Assembly (NCBI GenBank): GCA_021647265.1
Contig: JAKIVA010000028.1
Location: 1 to 39,538, forward strand
DNA: 39,538 nucleotides
Direction of reading: 5' to 3'
Origin: Lutibacter sp.
Lineage (GTDB): Bacteria; Bacteroidota; Bacteroidia; Flavobacteriales; Flavobacteriaceae
In this document: in pieces, positions 26,620 through 35,881 of the stretch
Position numbering within the stretch: position 1 is the first letter of the stretch
Layout: each line of letters opens with the position of its first letter
Notes under the pieces: generated by a model
The model's input: only the letters and a program-made list of their open reading frames with translations
Database searches by the model: none
What the model was told of the DNA's origin: nothing
Program-made: the position numbers and the translations under genes

Positions 26620-27936
26620 ATGGGCTGTAATAGTTGCTCTTCAGATATAAATACGGTACCAAAAGGTTGTAAAAGTAATGGTAATTGCGCTACAGGAGAC
26701 TGTGAAAAGTTAACCGTTTTTGACTGGCTTGGAAATATGTCGTTACCAGCAGGTCAAAAACCAGTTGATATAGTAGAAGTACGTTTTAAAAATGGACGTA
26801 AACATTTTTATAGAAATGTAGATAATTTAAAAATTTCAATTGGAGATATTATTGCCGTTGAAGGAAATCCCGGTCATGATATTGGAACTGTTTCGCTTTC
26901 AGGAGAATTAATTAAAATTCAACTAAAGAGAAAAGGGTTAAATGTTGATAGCGAAGAAATTAAAAAGGTTTATAGAAAAGCTACTCAAAAAGATATTGAT
27001 ATTTGGAAATCTGCCAGAGATAAAGAATACGATACACAATACAGAGGAAGAGAAATTTTGGGTAGACTGGGATTAAAAATGAAACTTTCAGATGTTGAAT
27101 ATCAAGGAGATGGAAATAAAGCTACATTTTATTATACAGCTGATGAACGGGTTGATTTTAGACAATTAATTAGAGATTTAGCAAGTGCTTTTAGCATTAG
27201 AGTTGAAATGAAACAAGTTGGCTTAAGGCAAGAAGCAGCCAGACTTGGAGGAATTGGCTCTTGTGGTAGGGAGCTATGTTGCTCAACATGGTTGATAGAT
27301 TTACGAAATGTAAGTACTTCAGCAGCACGTTATCAGCAACTATCCTTAAATCCTCAAAAATTAGCAGGTCAATGTGGAAAATTAAAGTGCTGTTTAAATT
27401 ATGAATTGGATACTTACTTAGATGCATTAACTGATTTTCCAAAGCCAGATGTTGTTTTAAAAACAGAAAAAGGAGAAGCTACTTTTATTAAAATGGATAT
27501 TTTTAAGAGAGTATTTTGGTATACTTATAAAGAAAATAGAAGTAAATGGTATAAACTAACACTTGAACAGGTAAAAGAAATTATTGAATTAAATAAAAAT
27601 AATGAAACAGTACATTCGTTAGAGGAATATGAATTGGATTTGATGGAAGAAAGAATTGACAAGTTTGAAGATGTGGTTGGTCAAGATAGCTTAACCAGAT
27701 TTGATATTCCTAAAAGAAAGAAAAAAAGAAAAAATAGAAACATAAATTCTAAAAATAAGCCCAAAAATTCAGCTCAGGCAAAGCAACGTAACCAGAAAAG
27801 AAAACCAGTTCAGAATCAGCAAAAATCAACGGCAAACAGTCAAAACAAAAATTCAAATAATACAGGAAATAGAACACGTAAGAATAAAAAAAGAAGACCT
27901 CCTAAAAAAAGTGAAAATAACAACCAAAATAATTAA
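26620..27936 (+). CDS. ricT: PSP1 domain protein RicT (YaaT family)
   Basis: Cytoplasmic protein of 438 residues. The N-terminus is Cys-rich (Cys3, 6, 17, 23 and 28). The PSP1 domain follows (VDIVEVRFKNGRKHFY through RVDFRQLIRDLA), with GIGSCGRELCCSTWL and GQCGKLKCCLNYE, the cysteine pairs seen in RicT/YaaT proteins. In Bacillus the RicAFT complex binds [4Fe-4S] clusters and affects RNA processing; the role in Bacteroidota is not known. The tail from about 360 to 438 is very rich in Lys, Arg, Asn and Gln and probably disordered, suggesting nucleic-acid contact. The last 26 bp overlap the gldH start. Confidence 0.88.
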   Translation: MGCNSCSSDINTVPKGCKSNGNCATGDCEKLTVFDWLGNMSLPAGQKPVDIVEVRFKNGRKHFYRNVDNLKISIGDIIAVEGNPGHDIGTVSLSGELIKIQLKRKGLNVDSEEIKKVYRKATQKDIDIWKSARDKEYDTQYRGREILGRLGLKMKLSDVEYQGDGNKATFYYTADERVDFRQLIRDLASAFSIRVEMKQVGLRQEAARLGGIGSCGRELCCSTWLIDLRNVSTSAARYQQLSLNPQKLAGQCGKLKCCLNYELDTYLDALTDFPKPDVVLKTEKGEATFIKMDIFKRVFWYTYKENRSKWYKLTLEQVKEIIELNKNNETVHSLEEYELDLMEERIDKFEDVVGQDSLTRFDIPKRKKKRKNRNINSKNKPKNSAQAKQRNQKRKPVQNQQKSTANSQNKNSNNTGNRTRKNKKRRPPKKSENNNQNN

Positions 27937-28414
27937 AAATATAAGTTTATACGCAAGTATATTTTTAGTATTATCCTGCAATTCAAACGTGGTTTATGAC
28001 AAATATAAACCTATTGAAAGCCATCAGTGGCATTCAGAAAACAGCATTCGTTTTATTGTGAGTAATAAAGATACGATTTCTCTAAATAATGTGTTTATTA
28101 ATATTAGAAACAATAAGAATTATGAGTTTAGTTCTATATTTTTAATCACAAAAATGGAATTCCCTAATGGAAATCAAGTAATAGACACATTAGAATATGA
28201 AATGACAGATTCATTTGGAAATTGGTTAGGACAAGGATTTACCGATATTAAAGAAAATAAACTTTTTTATAAAGAAAATGTGGTATTTTCTGAAAAAGGA
28301 GATTACACATTTGATATTTATCAAGCAACTAGAAGCTCTAATGATATTGAAGGGAAAACCCCCTTAAAAGGTATTACAGATGTAGGTTTAAGAATTGAAA
28401 AAGTAATAAAATGA
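27911..28414 (+). CDS. gldH: Gliding motility lipoprotein GldH
   Basis: Lipoprotein of 167 residues needed for gliding in Flavobacterium johnsoniae, where Gld proteins support the type IX secretion and motility machinery. A GTG start gives a 23-residue signal ending FLVLSC, with lipidation expected at Cys23. YKPIESHQWHSENSIRF and TDSFGNWLGQGFTDIKENK are the features by which I recognise GldH. The start lies inside the ricT coding end (26-bp overlap), so translation is probably coupled. Pbp1A follows 85 bp later on the same strand. Confidence 0.9.
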   Translation: MKITTKIIKNISLYASIFLVLSCNSNVVYDKYKPIESHQWHSENSIRFIVSNKDTISLNNVFINIRNNKNYEFSSIFLITKMEFPNGNQVIDTLEYEMTDSFGNWLGQGFTDIKENKLFYKENVVFSEKGDYTFDIYQATRSSNDIEGKTPLKGITDVGLRIEKVIK

Positions 28415-28499
28415 AACGAGCAAAAATAATTTCAACTAATTTTGGAATGGTTAATAGCAAACAGCATATATTACCGCTAAAAAAATAACATGTAAGCAT

Positions 28500-30794
28500 A
28501 TGAAAAAAAAGAAAATGACTAATAATCAATTCTCAAAATATGTAAAGTGGTTTTGGTTTACTGTTTTAGGTGGTGTTTTAGCCATGATACTACTTTTTTT
28601 ATTGGCTTCTTGGGGCGTTTTTGGAACACTTCCAACTTTTGAAGAGTTAGAAAATCCTGAACATAATTTAGCCTCAGAAGTTATTTCAATTGACGGAATA
28701 ACATTGGGTAAATATTTTAAAGAAAATAGAACCCCTGTAAAGTATAAAGATTTACCTAAAAATTTAGTAAATGCTTTAGTTGCAACAGAAGATGAACGGT
28801 TTTATGAGCATTCTGGAATTGATTTTAAAGCCACTTTTAGAGCCATTGTAAAAATGGGAAAAGAAGGGGGAGGAAGTACTATTACACAGCAACTTGCAAA
28901 ATTACTTTTTCACGGTGAAGGATCTAAAAACTTACCTGAAAGAATACTTCAAAAAGTTAAAGAGTATGTGATTGCTGTTCGTTTAGAAAAACAATATACC
29001 AAACAAGAAATTTTAGCAATGTACCTAAATAAATACGATTTTTTAAATCAGGCAGTAGGTATTCGATCTGCATCTCGTATTTATTTTGGAAAAGAACCTA
29101 AAGAACTAACAATTCCTGAATCGGCAATGTTAGTGGGGATGTTAAAAAATGCTTCGTATTTCAATCCTTTAAGGCAATCAAGAAAAAAATTGGTGAAAAA
29201 CCGTAGAAATGTGGTTTTACATCAAATGTTTAAAAATCATTTTATTTCTGAAGTACAAAAAGATTCTCTTCAAAAATTAGATTTAGAGTTAAATGTAAAT
29301 AGAGAAGGCCATAGCGATGGTTACGCAACATATTTTCGTGAATATTTACGTGATTTTATGAAAAAATGGATAAAAAAGAATCCAAAACCCGATGGTACCT
29401 TTTATAATTTACATCGTGATGGACTTAAAATTTATGTTACCATAGATGCTCGTATGCAAAAATATGCTGAAGAAGCGATGAAAGAACATATGTCTAATTT
29501 ACAAAGAGTATTTTTTAAAGAACAAAAGCACAATAGAACAGCTCCTTTTTATGATTTAGACAAAAAGCAAATTGCAAATACAATTGAACGAGCTATGAAG
29601 CGCTCTAACCGTTGGAAACGTATGAAAAAGAACGGAGCTTCAGTTAAAGAAATAAAAGCTTCATTTAATAAAAAATACGAAATGAAAGTCTTTTCTTGGA
29701 AAGGAGATATAGATACAATTATGTCACCAAAAGACTCTATACGTTATTATAAATATTTTTTAAGATCGGGTTTATTATCTATTGAGCCACAATCTGGCCA
29801 CATTAAAGCTTGGGTTGGAGGTATTAATTATAAACATTTTCAGTTTGATGCAGTTAAACAACAAAAAAGACAAGTAGGATCTACTTTTAAACCATTTGTG
29901 TATGCAACAGCTATCAATCAGCTAAATTTATCTCCTTGCGATAAATTTCCAAACACACCTTATACAATTCCGAAAGAAAAATATGGAATGCCTGAAGATT
30001 GGACACCTAAAAATGCAGGAGAAAAATATGGAGGAGAATTGACCTTGAAACAAGCACTAGCCGGCTCAGTAAATGTAATTACAGCAAAACTAATTGATAT
30101 GGTTAACCCCAAAAATGTAGTGAGTTTAGCTAAAAGTGCCGGTATAGAAAGTGATATTCAAGCAGTTCCAGCAATAGCTTTGGGATCTGTTGATTTATCA
30201 TTGTACGAGATGGTGGGAGCTTATACAACTTTTGCAAATAAAGGCCTAAGAGTTGAGCCTATGATGTTGCTAAAAATTGAAGATAAAAACGGGACTGTTT
30301 TAGAGCAGTTTATTCCAAACTCTAAAGAGGTTTTAAGTGAAGAATCAGCCTATGTTGTAATTAATTTATTAGAGGGTGTAACTGAAGCAGGCTCAGGAGT
30401 TCGCTTGCGTACAAAATGGGGTAAATATCCTGATAATATTGCTACTGGTTATCCCTATGAATTTACAAATCCAATTGCTGGTAAAACAGGAACAACTCAA
30501 AACCAATCTGATGGCTGGTTTATGGGTATTGTTCCTAATTTAGCAACTGGAGTTTGGGTAGGAGGTGAAGATAGATCTACACACTTTGCAGGAATAACTA
30601 AAGGTCAGGGAGCCTCTATGGCTTTACCAATTTGGGCTTTGTATTATAAAAAGTTGTATGCTGATAAAAGTTTAAATGTAAGTCAAGAAGAATTTGAAAA
30701 GCCTGAAAATTTAAGTATTGATGTTAATTGTGATGATACAACCGATACCGATGAAAATTTGAAAGATTTAATTGATGAAGATCCTGAATTTTAA
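28500..30794 (+). CDS. mrcA: Bifunctional penicillin-binding protein 1A (class A)
   Basis: Inner-membrane peptidoglycan synthase of 764 residues with glycosyltransferase and transpeptidase activity. One membrane anchor lies at about 18-41. The GT51 domain has ATEDERFYEHSGIDF (catalytic Glu) and GGSTITQQLAKLLF. The transpeptidase has the SxxK motif in GSTFKPF (Ser461, Lys464), an SVN motif in AGSVNVIT, and KTGTTQNQSDGWF. An inserted basic region between the two domains (about 330-395) and an acidic C-terminal tail (DDTTDTDENLKDLIDEDPE) are notable. It lies in a plus-strand run of cell-envelope genes. Confidence 0.96.
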   Translation: MKKKKMTNNQFSKYVKWFWFTVLGGVLAMILLFLLASWGVFGTLPTFEELENPEHNLASEVISIDGITLGKYFKENRTPVKYKDLPKNLVNALVATEDERFYEHSGIDFKATFRAIVKMGKEGGGSTITQQLAKLLFHGEGSKNLPERILQKVKEYVIAVRLEKQYTKQEILAMYLNKYDFLNQAVGIRSASRIYFGKEPKELTIPESAMLVGMLKNASYFNPLRQSRKKLVKNRRNVVLHQMFKNHFISEVQKDSLQKLDLELNVNREGHSDGYATYFREYLRDFMKKWIKKNPKPDGTFYNLHRDGLKIYVTIDARMQKYAEEAMKEHMSNLQRVFFKEQKHNRTAPFYDLDKKQIANTIERAMKRSNRWKRMKKNGASVKEIKASFNKKYEMKVFSWKGDIDTIMSPKDSIRYYKYFLRSGLLSIEPQSGHIKAWVGGINYKHFQFDAVKQQKRQVGSTFKPFVYATAINQLNLSPCDKFPNTPYTIPKEKYGMPEDWTPKNAGEKYGGELTLKQALAGSVNVITAKLIDMVNPKNVVSLAKSAGIESDIQAVPAIALGSVDLSLYEMVGAYTTFANKGLRVEPMMLLKIEDKNGTVLEQFIPNSKEVLSEESAYVVINLLEGVTEAGSGVRLRTKWGKYPDNIATGYPYEFTNPIAGKTGTTQNQSDGWFMGIVPNLATGVWVGGEDRSTHFAGITKGQGASMALPIWALYYKKLYADKSLNVSQEEFEKPENLSIDVNCDDTTDTDENLKDLIDEDPEF

Positions 30795-30806
30795 TATAAA
30801 ACTACT

Positions 30807-32621
30807 GTGAAACCTTTTTGGAAACCATCAAAAAAAACTATTGAACAAAGCAACATTTATAAGATGATGCAACAATATGGTTTTGATAATTATCAAGATT
30901 TTTGGAAGTGGTCAATTACCAATAAAGAGGTTTTTTGGGAAGCAACAATACACAATTTAGGGATTAAACAAGAAAAGAAATTTACATCAATAGTTGATAT
31001 TTCTAAAGGAGTTGAAAATGCAGAGTGGCTAAAAAATTCAAAATTAAATATTGTTGATTCTTGCTTTCAAAATAAAGAGAATGCCATTGCGGTAATTTAT
31101 CAACAAGAAGGAGGTAAAATTCAAAAAGTTAAGCAAACCGAATTACTTATTTTAGTTAATAAAATTGCAAATGGATTTTTAGAACAAGGTCTCAAAACAG
31201 GAGATAAAATAGCGGTAGATTTACCTATGACCTTGGAGGCTGTTGCAATTTATTTAGCAGCAATAAAAGCAGGAATGCCAGTTGTTACTATAGCAGATAG
31301 TTTTACATCAAACGAAATAGCAGTACGACTAAAAATTACACAGCCTAAATTAATTTTTACACAAGATATATTGCAACGAGCAGGGAAAGAACTACCTCTT
31401 TTTTCAAAAGTAATTGAAGCAAAGGCACCTAAAGCAGTTGTTTTAAAAGTATTAGACAAAAAAATTAATTTAAGAAATAAAGATATTTATTTTGATGATT
31501 TTTTGAGTTCAAAAACGAACTTTAAAACAATAATTCAAAATCCAGATGATATTATAACCATTTTGTTTTCATCAGGAACAACAGGAGAGCCAAAAGCAAT
31601 TCCTTGGACACATACAACACCGATTAAAGGTGCTAGTGACGGTTATTATCATCAAGATATTCATAAAAACGATGTAGTTTGCTGGCCTACAAATTTAGGT
31701 TGGATGATGGGACCTTGGTTGGTTTTTGCAGCACTTATTAATAAAGCAACTATTGCATTGTACCATGGAATGCCAACAGATAATGGATTTGGTGAATTTG
31801 TGCAAAACGCAAAAGTAACTATGCTGGGTGTTATTCCAAGCTTTGTAAAATATTGGAAAAACTCTAAATCTATGGAAAAGTTTGATTGGAGTACGATAAA
31901 ATGTTTCAGTTCTACAGGGGAAGTTTCTAATCCCACAGAAATGGAGTATTTAATGCAGTTGGCAAACAATAAGCCGGTCATAGAATATTGTGGAGGTACC
32001 GAAATAGGAGGAGGTTATGTAACAAGTACAGTAGTGCAACCCAATATAGCCAGTACATTTTCAACACAAGCTTTAGGAGGTGAATTTGTTTTGTTAGACG
32101 AAAACAACAATAAATCAACCAAAGGAGAACTATTTTTAATACCGCCAATTATGGGGTTGTCAAATACCCTATTAAATAGAAACCATTACGATGTTTATTA
32201 TAAAAACACTCCAAAATATCAGGGTAAAATATTGAGAAGACATGGAGATCAACTTGAACAATTAGAAAATGGATATTTTAAAGCTCAAGGTAGAGTTGAT
32301 GACGCAATGAACTTAGGAGGAATTAAAGTGAGCTCTGTACAAATAGAAGCAGTTTTAAATCGGCTAAGTTTTATTAAAGAATCTGCTGCAATTGCAGTTT
32401 CACCTAAGGGAGGAGGCCCAAGTTTATTGGTTGTTTACTATGTTGAAAATAAGAGTTCACTTACTGATAATGAAAGGTTACAAGAAGCAAAAAAGAGTAT
32501 AAGAAAACAATTAAACCCATTATTTAAAGTAACAGATTTAGTTAAAATTGAAGTATTACCACGTACAGCTTCTAATAAAGTAATGCGAAGAAAATTAAGA
32601 GAATTATACCAAAACAAATGA
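30807..32621 (+). CDS. AMP-dependent acyl-CoA synthetase (acetyl/acetoacetyl-CoA synthetase-like)
   Basis: ANL-superfamily ligase that activates a carboxylate to its CoA ester, 604 residues, GTG start 12 bp after the PBP1A stop. A short N-terminal domain (about 1-85, FWKWSITNKEVFWEATIHNLG) resembles that of acetyl-CoA and acetoacetyl-CoA synthetases. The ATP-binding loop is LFSSGTTGEPKAIPWTH, the adenine-binding motif EYCGGTEIGGGY, and the hinge GRVDDAMNLGGIKVSS. The catalytic Lys of the C-terminal domain is in RTASNKVMRRKL. The closest relatives I recall are plant acyl-activating enzymes 17/18; the substrate is not known. The stop overlaps the next start by 4 bp (ATGA). Confidence 0.88.
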   Translation: MKPFWKPSKKTIEQSNIYKMMQQYGFDNYQDFWKWSITNKEVFWEATIHNLGIKQEKKFTSIVDISKGVENAEWLKNSKLNIVDSCFQNKENAIAVIYQQEGGKIQKVKQTELLILVNKIANGFLEQGLKTGDKIAVDLPMTLEAVAIYLAAIKAGMPVVTIADSFTSNEIAVRLKITQPKLIFTQDILQRAGKELPLFSKVIEAKAPKAVVLKVLDKKINLRNKDIYFDDFLSSKTNFKTIIQNPDDIITILFSSGTTGEPKAIPWTHTTPIKGASDGYYHQDIHKNDVVCWPTNLGWMMGPWLVFAALINKATIALYHGMPTDNGFGEFVQNAKVTMLGVIPSFVKYWKNSKSMEKFDWSTIKCFSSTGEVSNPTEMEYLMQLANNKPVIEYCGGTEIGGGYVTSTVVQPNIASTFSTQALGGEFVLLDENNNKSTKGELFLIPPIMGLSNTLLNRNHYDVYYKNTPKYQGKILRRHGDQLEQLENGYFKAQGRVDDAMNLGGIKVSSVQIEAVLNRLSFIKESAAIAVSPKGGGPSLLVVYYVENKSSLTDNERLQEAKKSIRKQLNPLFKVTDLVKIEVLPRTASNKVMRRKLRELYQNK

Positions 32622-33379
32622 AAATAATATCATACAATGTAAATGGAATTAGAGCCGCTTTAAAAAAGGGATTTATCGAATGGTTACAGGCAGCAAACCC
32701 TGATGTTGTTTGTATTCAAGAAACAAAAGCACATAAAGAGCAATTAGATTTAAGTTTGTTTGAAGAAGCGGGATATCCATTTCATTATTGGTTCTCTGCA
32801 CAAAAAAAAGGGTATAGCAGTGTTGCTATTTTGTCTAAAATAAAACCAAAACATATCGAGTATGGAACGGGTATTGATACAATGGATTTTGAAGGAAGAA
32901 ATTTACGTATAGATTTTGATGATTTTTCTGTGATGAGTTTGTATTTACCTTCAGGAACTAATGATGCTCGTTTAGAGTTTAAACTCAACTATATGGCTGA
33001 ATTTCAGCAATATGTAAATAATTTAAAAAAAGAGATTCCAAATATTATTATTTGTGGAGATTACAATATTTGTCACACAGAAATTGATATACACAACCCA
33101 AAAGGATTAAAAAACACTTCAGGATTTTTACCTGTTGAACGTGAATGGATAGATAGTTTTATTAAAAGTGGTTTTATAGACTCTTTCAGATATTTAAATA
33201 AAGAGCCACATCATTATTCTTGGTGGAGTTATAGAGCAAATGCAAGAAACAATAACAAAGGTTGGAGAATAGATTATAATATGGTTAGTGAAGCTATGAA
33301 AGACAGAATTAAAAGAGCTTATATTTTACCAGAAGCCAAACACTCAGACCATTGCCCAATAGTAGTTGAAATAGATTAA
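32618..33379 (+). CDS. xth: Exodeoxyribonuclease III / AP endonuclease
   Basis: Cytoplasmic base-excision-repair nuclease of the ExoIII family, 253 residues, typical length. Motifs: SYNVNGIRAALKKG at the start, CIQETKAH (metal-binding Glu), CGDYNICHTEIDIHNP (catalytic Asp/Asn), GFLPVEREW, and the C-terminal HSDHCPIVVEID with the catalytic His. It starts inside the stop codon of the acyl-CoA synthetase (4-bp overlap), so the two are translationally coupled although functionally unrelated. Confidence 0.96.
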   Translation: MKIISYNVNGIRAALKKGFIEWLQAANPDVVCIQETKAHKEQLDLSLFEEAGYPFHYWFSAQKKGYSSVAILSKIKPKHIEYGTGIDTMDFEGRNLRIDFDDFSVMSLYLPSGTNDARLEFKLNYMAEFQQYVNNLKKEIPNIIICGDYNICHTEIDIHNPKGLKNTSGFLPVEREWIDSFIKSGFIDSFRYLNKEPHHYSWWSYRANARNNNKGWRIDYNMVSEAMKDRIKRAYILPEAKHSDHCPIVVEID

Positions 33380-33398
33380 TTAAAAATATAATAGTACA

Positions 33399-34349
33399 AT
33401 GTTGAGAAAAATAATAGTTTTATTCGTTATTTCAATTGCTTTAAATTCATGTGTTTCTAAAAAATTATATCAAGAATTAGACACAAAATATGGCAAGTTA
33501 CAGGATTTAAATAGAACAGTAATTAAAGAAAAAGATAATTTATTAACTTCAAAAAAGCAGCTAGAAGAAACTTTAGAAAAGTTAGAATTAGCACTTGCTG
33601 AACTTTCAACTCAAAAAGAGATTTTAGATGATGAATATGTTTCTCTACAAAATAAATACAATAATTTAGATGAATCATACGAACTGCTTTCGGCTCAAAG
33701 TTCAAAAGAATTAGCAGCACAATCTAAAAAAAACAAGGAGTTGTTAACTCAACTTGAAGAAAAAGAAAAAAAATTGGCCACAGAAAGTAATCGATTAGAA
33801 AAATTGCAAAAAGAGTTAAATTTGCGGGCTAAACAAATTGATGAACTTCAAAGATTAATAGATGCAAAAGAAGCTAAAATGCAACAATTAAAAAATGCAA
33901 TTTCAAATGCATTGCACAATTTTGAAGGAAAAGGGTTAACGGTAGTTCGTAAAAATGGAAAGATTTATGTTTCTATGGAAAATAAGCTACTATTTAATTC
34001 AGGCAGTTGGGCTGTAGGATCTCAGGGTAAAAAAGCAGTTAAACAATTGGCAAGTGTATTGTCTAAAAACAAAGATATTCAGGTATTGATTGAGGGTCAT
34101 ACAGATGATGTTCCATATAAAGGAACCACACTAATTGACAATTGGGGTTTATCGGTAAAACGAGCAACGGCAATTGTTAGAATTTTAGAAAATAACGGTG
34201 TAAATCCAACTCAAATTACTGCGGCAGGAAGAAGTAAATTTATGCCAATAGACACCAATAAAACCGCAGAAGGAAAAGCTAAAAATAGAAGAATTGAAAT
34301 TATTTTAGCACCAAATTTTGATGAAATTTCAAAACTTTTAAATGAATAA
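33399..34349 (+). CDS. OmpA family lipoprotein with long coiled coil
   Basis: Lipoprotein of 316 residues; the signal peptide ends IALNSC, with lipidation at Cys18. Residues about 24-165 form a continuous Glu/Lys/Leu-rich coiled coil. The OmpA peptidoglycan-binding domain at about 190-310 contains LLFNSGSWAV, LIEGHTDDVPY and AAGRSKFMPIDTN, ending NRRIEIIL. It is probably anchored in the outer membrane by lipid and bound to peptidoglycan, spanning part of the periplasm. It overlaps the following lytic transglycosylase gene by 8 bp, pointing to joint work on the wall. Confidence 0.92.
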   Translation: MLRKIIVLFVISIALNSCVSKKLYQELDTKYGKLQDLNRTVIKEKDNLLTSKKQLEETLEKLELALAELSTQKEILDDEYVSLQNKYNNLDESYELLSAQSSKELAAQSKKNKELLTQLEEKEKKLATESNRLEKLQKELNLRAKQIDELQRLIDAKEAKMQQLKNAISNALHNFEGKGLTVVRKNGKIYVSMENKLLFNSGSWAVGSQGKKAVKQLASVLSKNKDIQVLIEGHTDDVPYKGTTLIDNWGLSVKRATAIVRILENNGVNPTQITAAGRSKFMPIDTNKTAEGKAKNRRIEIILAPNFDEISKLLNE

Positions 34350-35880
34350 ATTAATATATATCAGCTTATTTTGTTTTAGCCTTGGTTTTTCTCAAACAAA
34401 AACAGACACGTTAAAAGTTCAAGAAATTCAGGATACAAAAGAATTATTTTCAACTTCAGATACATTATTTTCTAAAAAAGCAGATTCTGTAACATTTAAA
34501 ATAGATAAAGAAGCAACATTAATAGATAGTTTGTGGTTAAATGAATTGATAAAATCACCACTGTATGACACCATTCAATATGTATTAAAAGATGATGAAA
34601 TTTTACTTACAGAATTAGAAGAACTACCTACAGATTTGTTAAAAGAAAGATTGAAAATTTTAGATAGTAAAACACCATTTCATATTGAGTATAATAAAAA
34701 TTTAGAACAAGTTATAAGAACGTATTTAAAAAGAAGAAAATCAGCTTTTTCTGCCTTAATGGAAAGGGCACGTTTTTACTTTCCAATGTTTGAAGAACAA
34801 TTAGATAAGTATGATATTCCGTTGGAAATAAAATATTTAGCAATTGTAGAATCAGCATTAAAACCAAGAGCTCGCTCAAGAGTTGGAGCAACAGGATTGT
34901 GGCAATTTATGTACCAAACAGGTAAACAATTTGGATTAAATGTAAGTTCGTACGTTGATGAACGTTCAGATCCTTATAGGGCAACAGAAGCAGCCTGCAA
35001 GTATTTAGCAAGTTTATATAAAATGTTTGGAGATTGGGATTTGGCTTTAGCAGCATATAATTCAGGCCCAGGAAATGTAACAAAAGCAATAAGACGCTCA
35101 GGAGGAAGTACAAATTATTGGAATATTAGGCATAATCTACCGCGTGAAACGGCTGGATATGTACCTGCATTTTACGCTACATTGTATATTTTTGAATATG
35201 CCAATGAGCACAACATTAAAGCAAGAAAAAGTGCTATAAATTATTTTGAAACAGATACGGTACAAATAAAAAGACAATTAACTTTTGAACAAATTTATGA
35301 AACGTTAAATGTTGATATTGATGTACTTCAGTTTTTAAATCCACAGTATAAGTTAGATATTATTCCGTATATAAAAGGGAAAAATTACACACTTACTTTA
35401 CCAGTAAAAGACATAGGGCGTTTTGTGAGCAATGAACAGCAAATTTATGCTTTTGCAAATGCTGAAGAGGCAAAAAGAGAAAAGCCACTTCCAAGGTATT
35501 TTGAAATGAATGATAGAATAAGATACCGAGTTAGAAGTGGAGATTATTTAGGAAAAATCGCAACTAGATTTGGGGTTTCTGTTTCAAAAATTAAACGATG
35601 GAATAATTTAAGAAGCACACGGTTACGTATTGGGCAACGCTTAACAATTTACCCAAGAAAATTGAATACAGTTTCTAGTTCAAAATCTGCAAAAAAAACA
35701 TATAAAAAATCACTTCCTAAAGGTAAATTTAATACGTATATTGTAAAATCTGGAGATTCATTATGGTTAATTGCTCAAAAGTTTGCAAATGTTTCAGTAC
35801 AAAATATTAAAGATTGGAACAATATTTGGAGTGTTAAAAACTTAAAACCAGGAACCAAATTAAAAATATTTAAAAAATAA
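34342..35880 (+). CDS. Membrane-bound lytic transglycosylase with two LysM domains (MltD-like)
   Basis: Exported peptidoglycan lyase of 512 residues. The signal peptide is about 1-17 (YISLFCFSLGFSQ), with no lipobox cysteine. The SLT domain spans about 140-270, with catalytic Glu170 in AIVESALKPRA, GLWQFM, and AYNSGPGNV. Two LysM domains follow: about 395-440 (YRVRSGDYLGKIATRFG) and about 466-511 (YIVKSGDSLWLIAQKFA). This layout is that of MltD, though E. coli MltD is a lipoprotein. It overlaps the OmpA gene upstream by 8 bp and is 1 bp from the DUF4837 gene downstream, so the three form a tight operon. Confidence 0.93.
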   Translation: MNKLIYISLFCFSLGFSQTKTDTLKVQEIQDTKELFSTSDTLFSKKADSVTFKIDKEATLIDSLWLNELIKSPLYDTIQYVLKDDEILLTELEELPTDLLKERLKILDSKTPFHIEYNKNLEQVIRTYLKRRKSAFSALMERARFYFPMFEEQLDKYDIPLEIKYLAIVESALKPRARSRVGATGLWQFMYQTGKQFGLNVSSYVDERSDPYRATEAACKYLASLYKMFGDWDLALAAYNSGPGNVTKAIRRSGGSTNYWNIRHNLPRETAGYVPAFYATLYIFEYANEHNIKARKSAINYFETDTVQIKRQLTFEQIYETLNVDIDVLQFLNPQYKLDIIPYIKGKNYTLTLPVKDIGRFVSNEQQIYAFANAEEAKREKPLPRYFEMNDRIRYRVRSGDYLGKIATRFGVSVSKIKRWNNLRSTRLRIGQRLTIYPRKLNTVSSSKSAKKTYKKSLPKGKFNTYIVKSGDSLWLIAQKFANVSVQNIKDWNNIWSVKNLKPGTKLKIFKK

Positions 35881-35881
35881 G

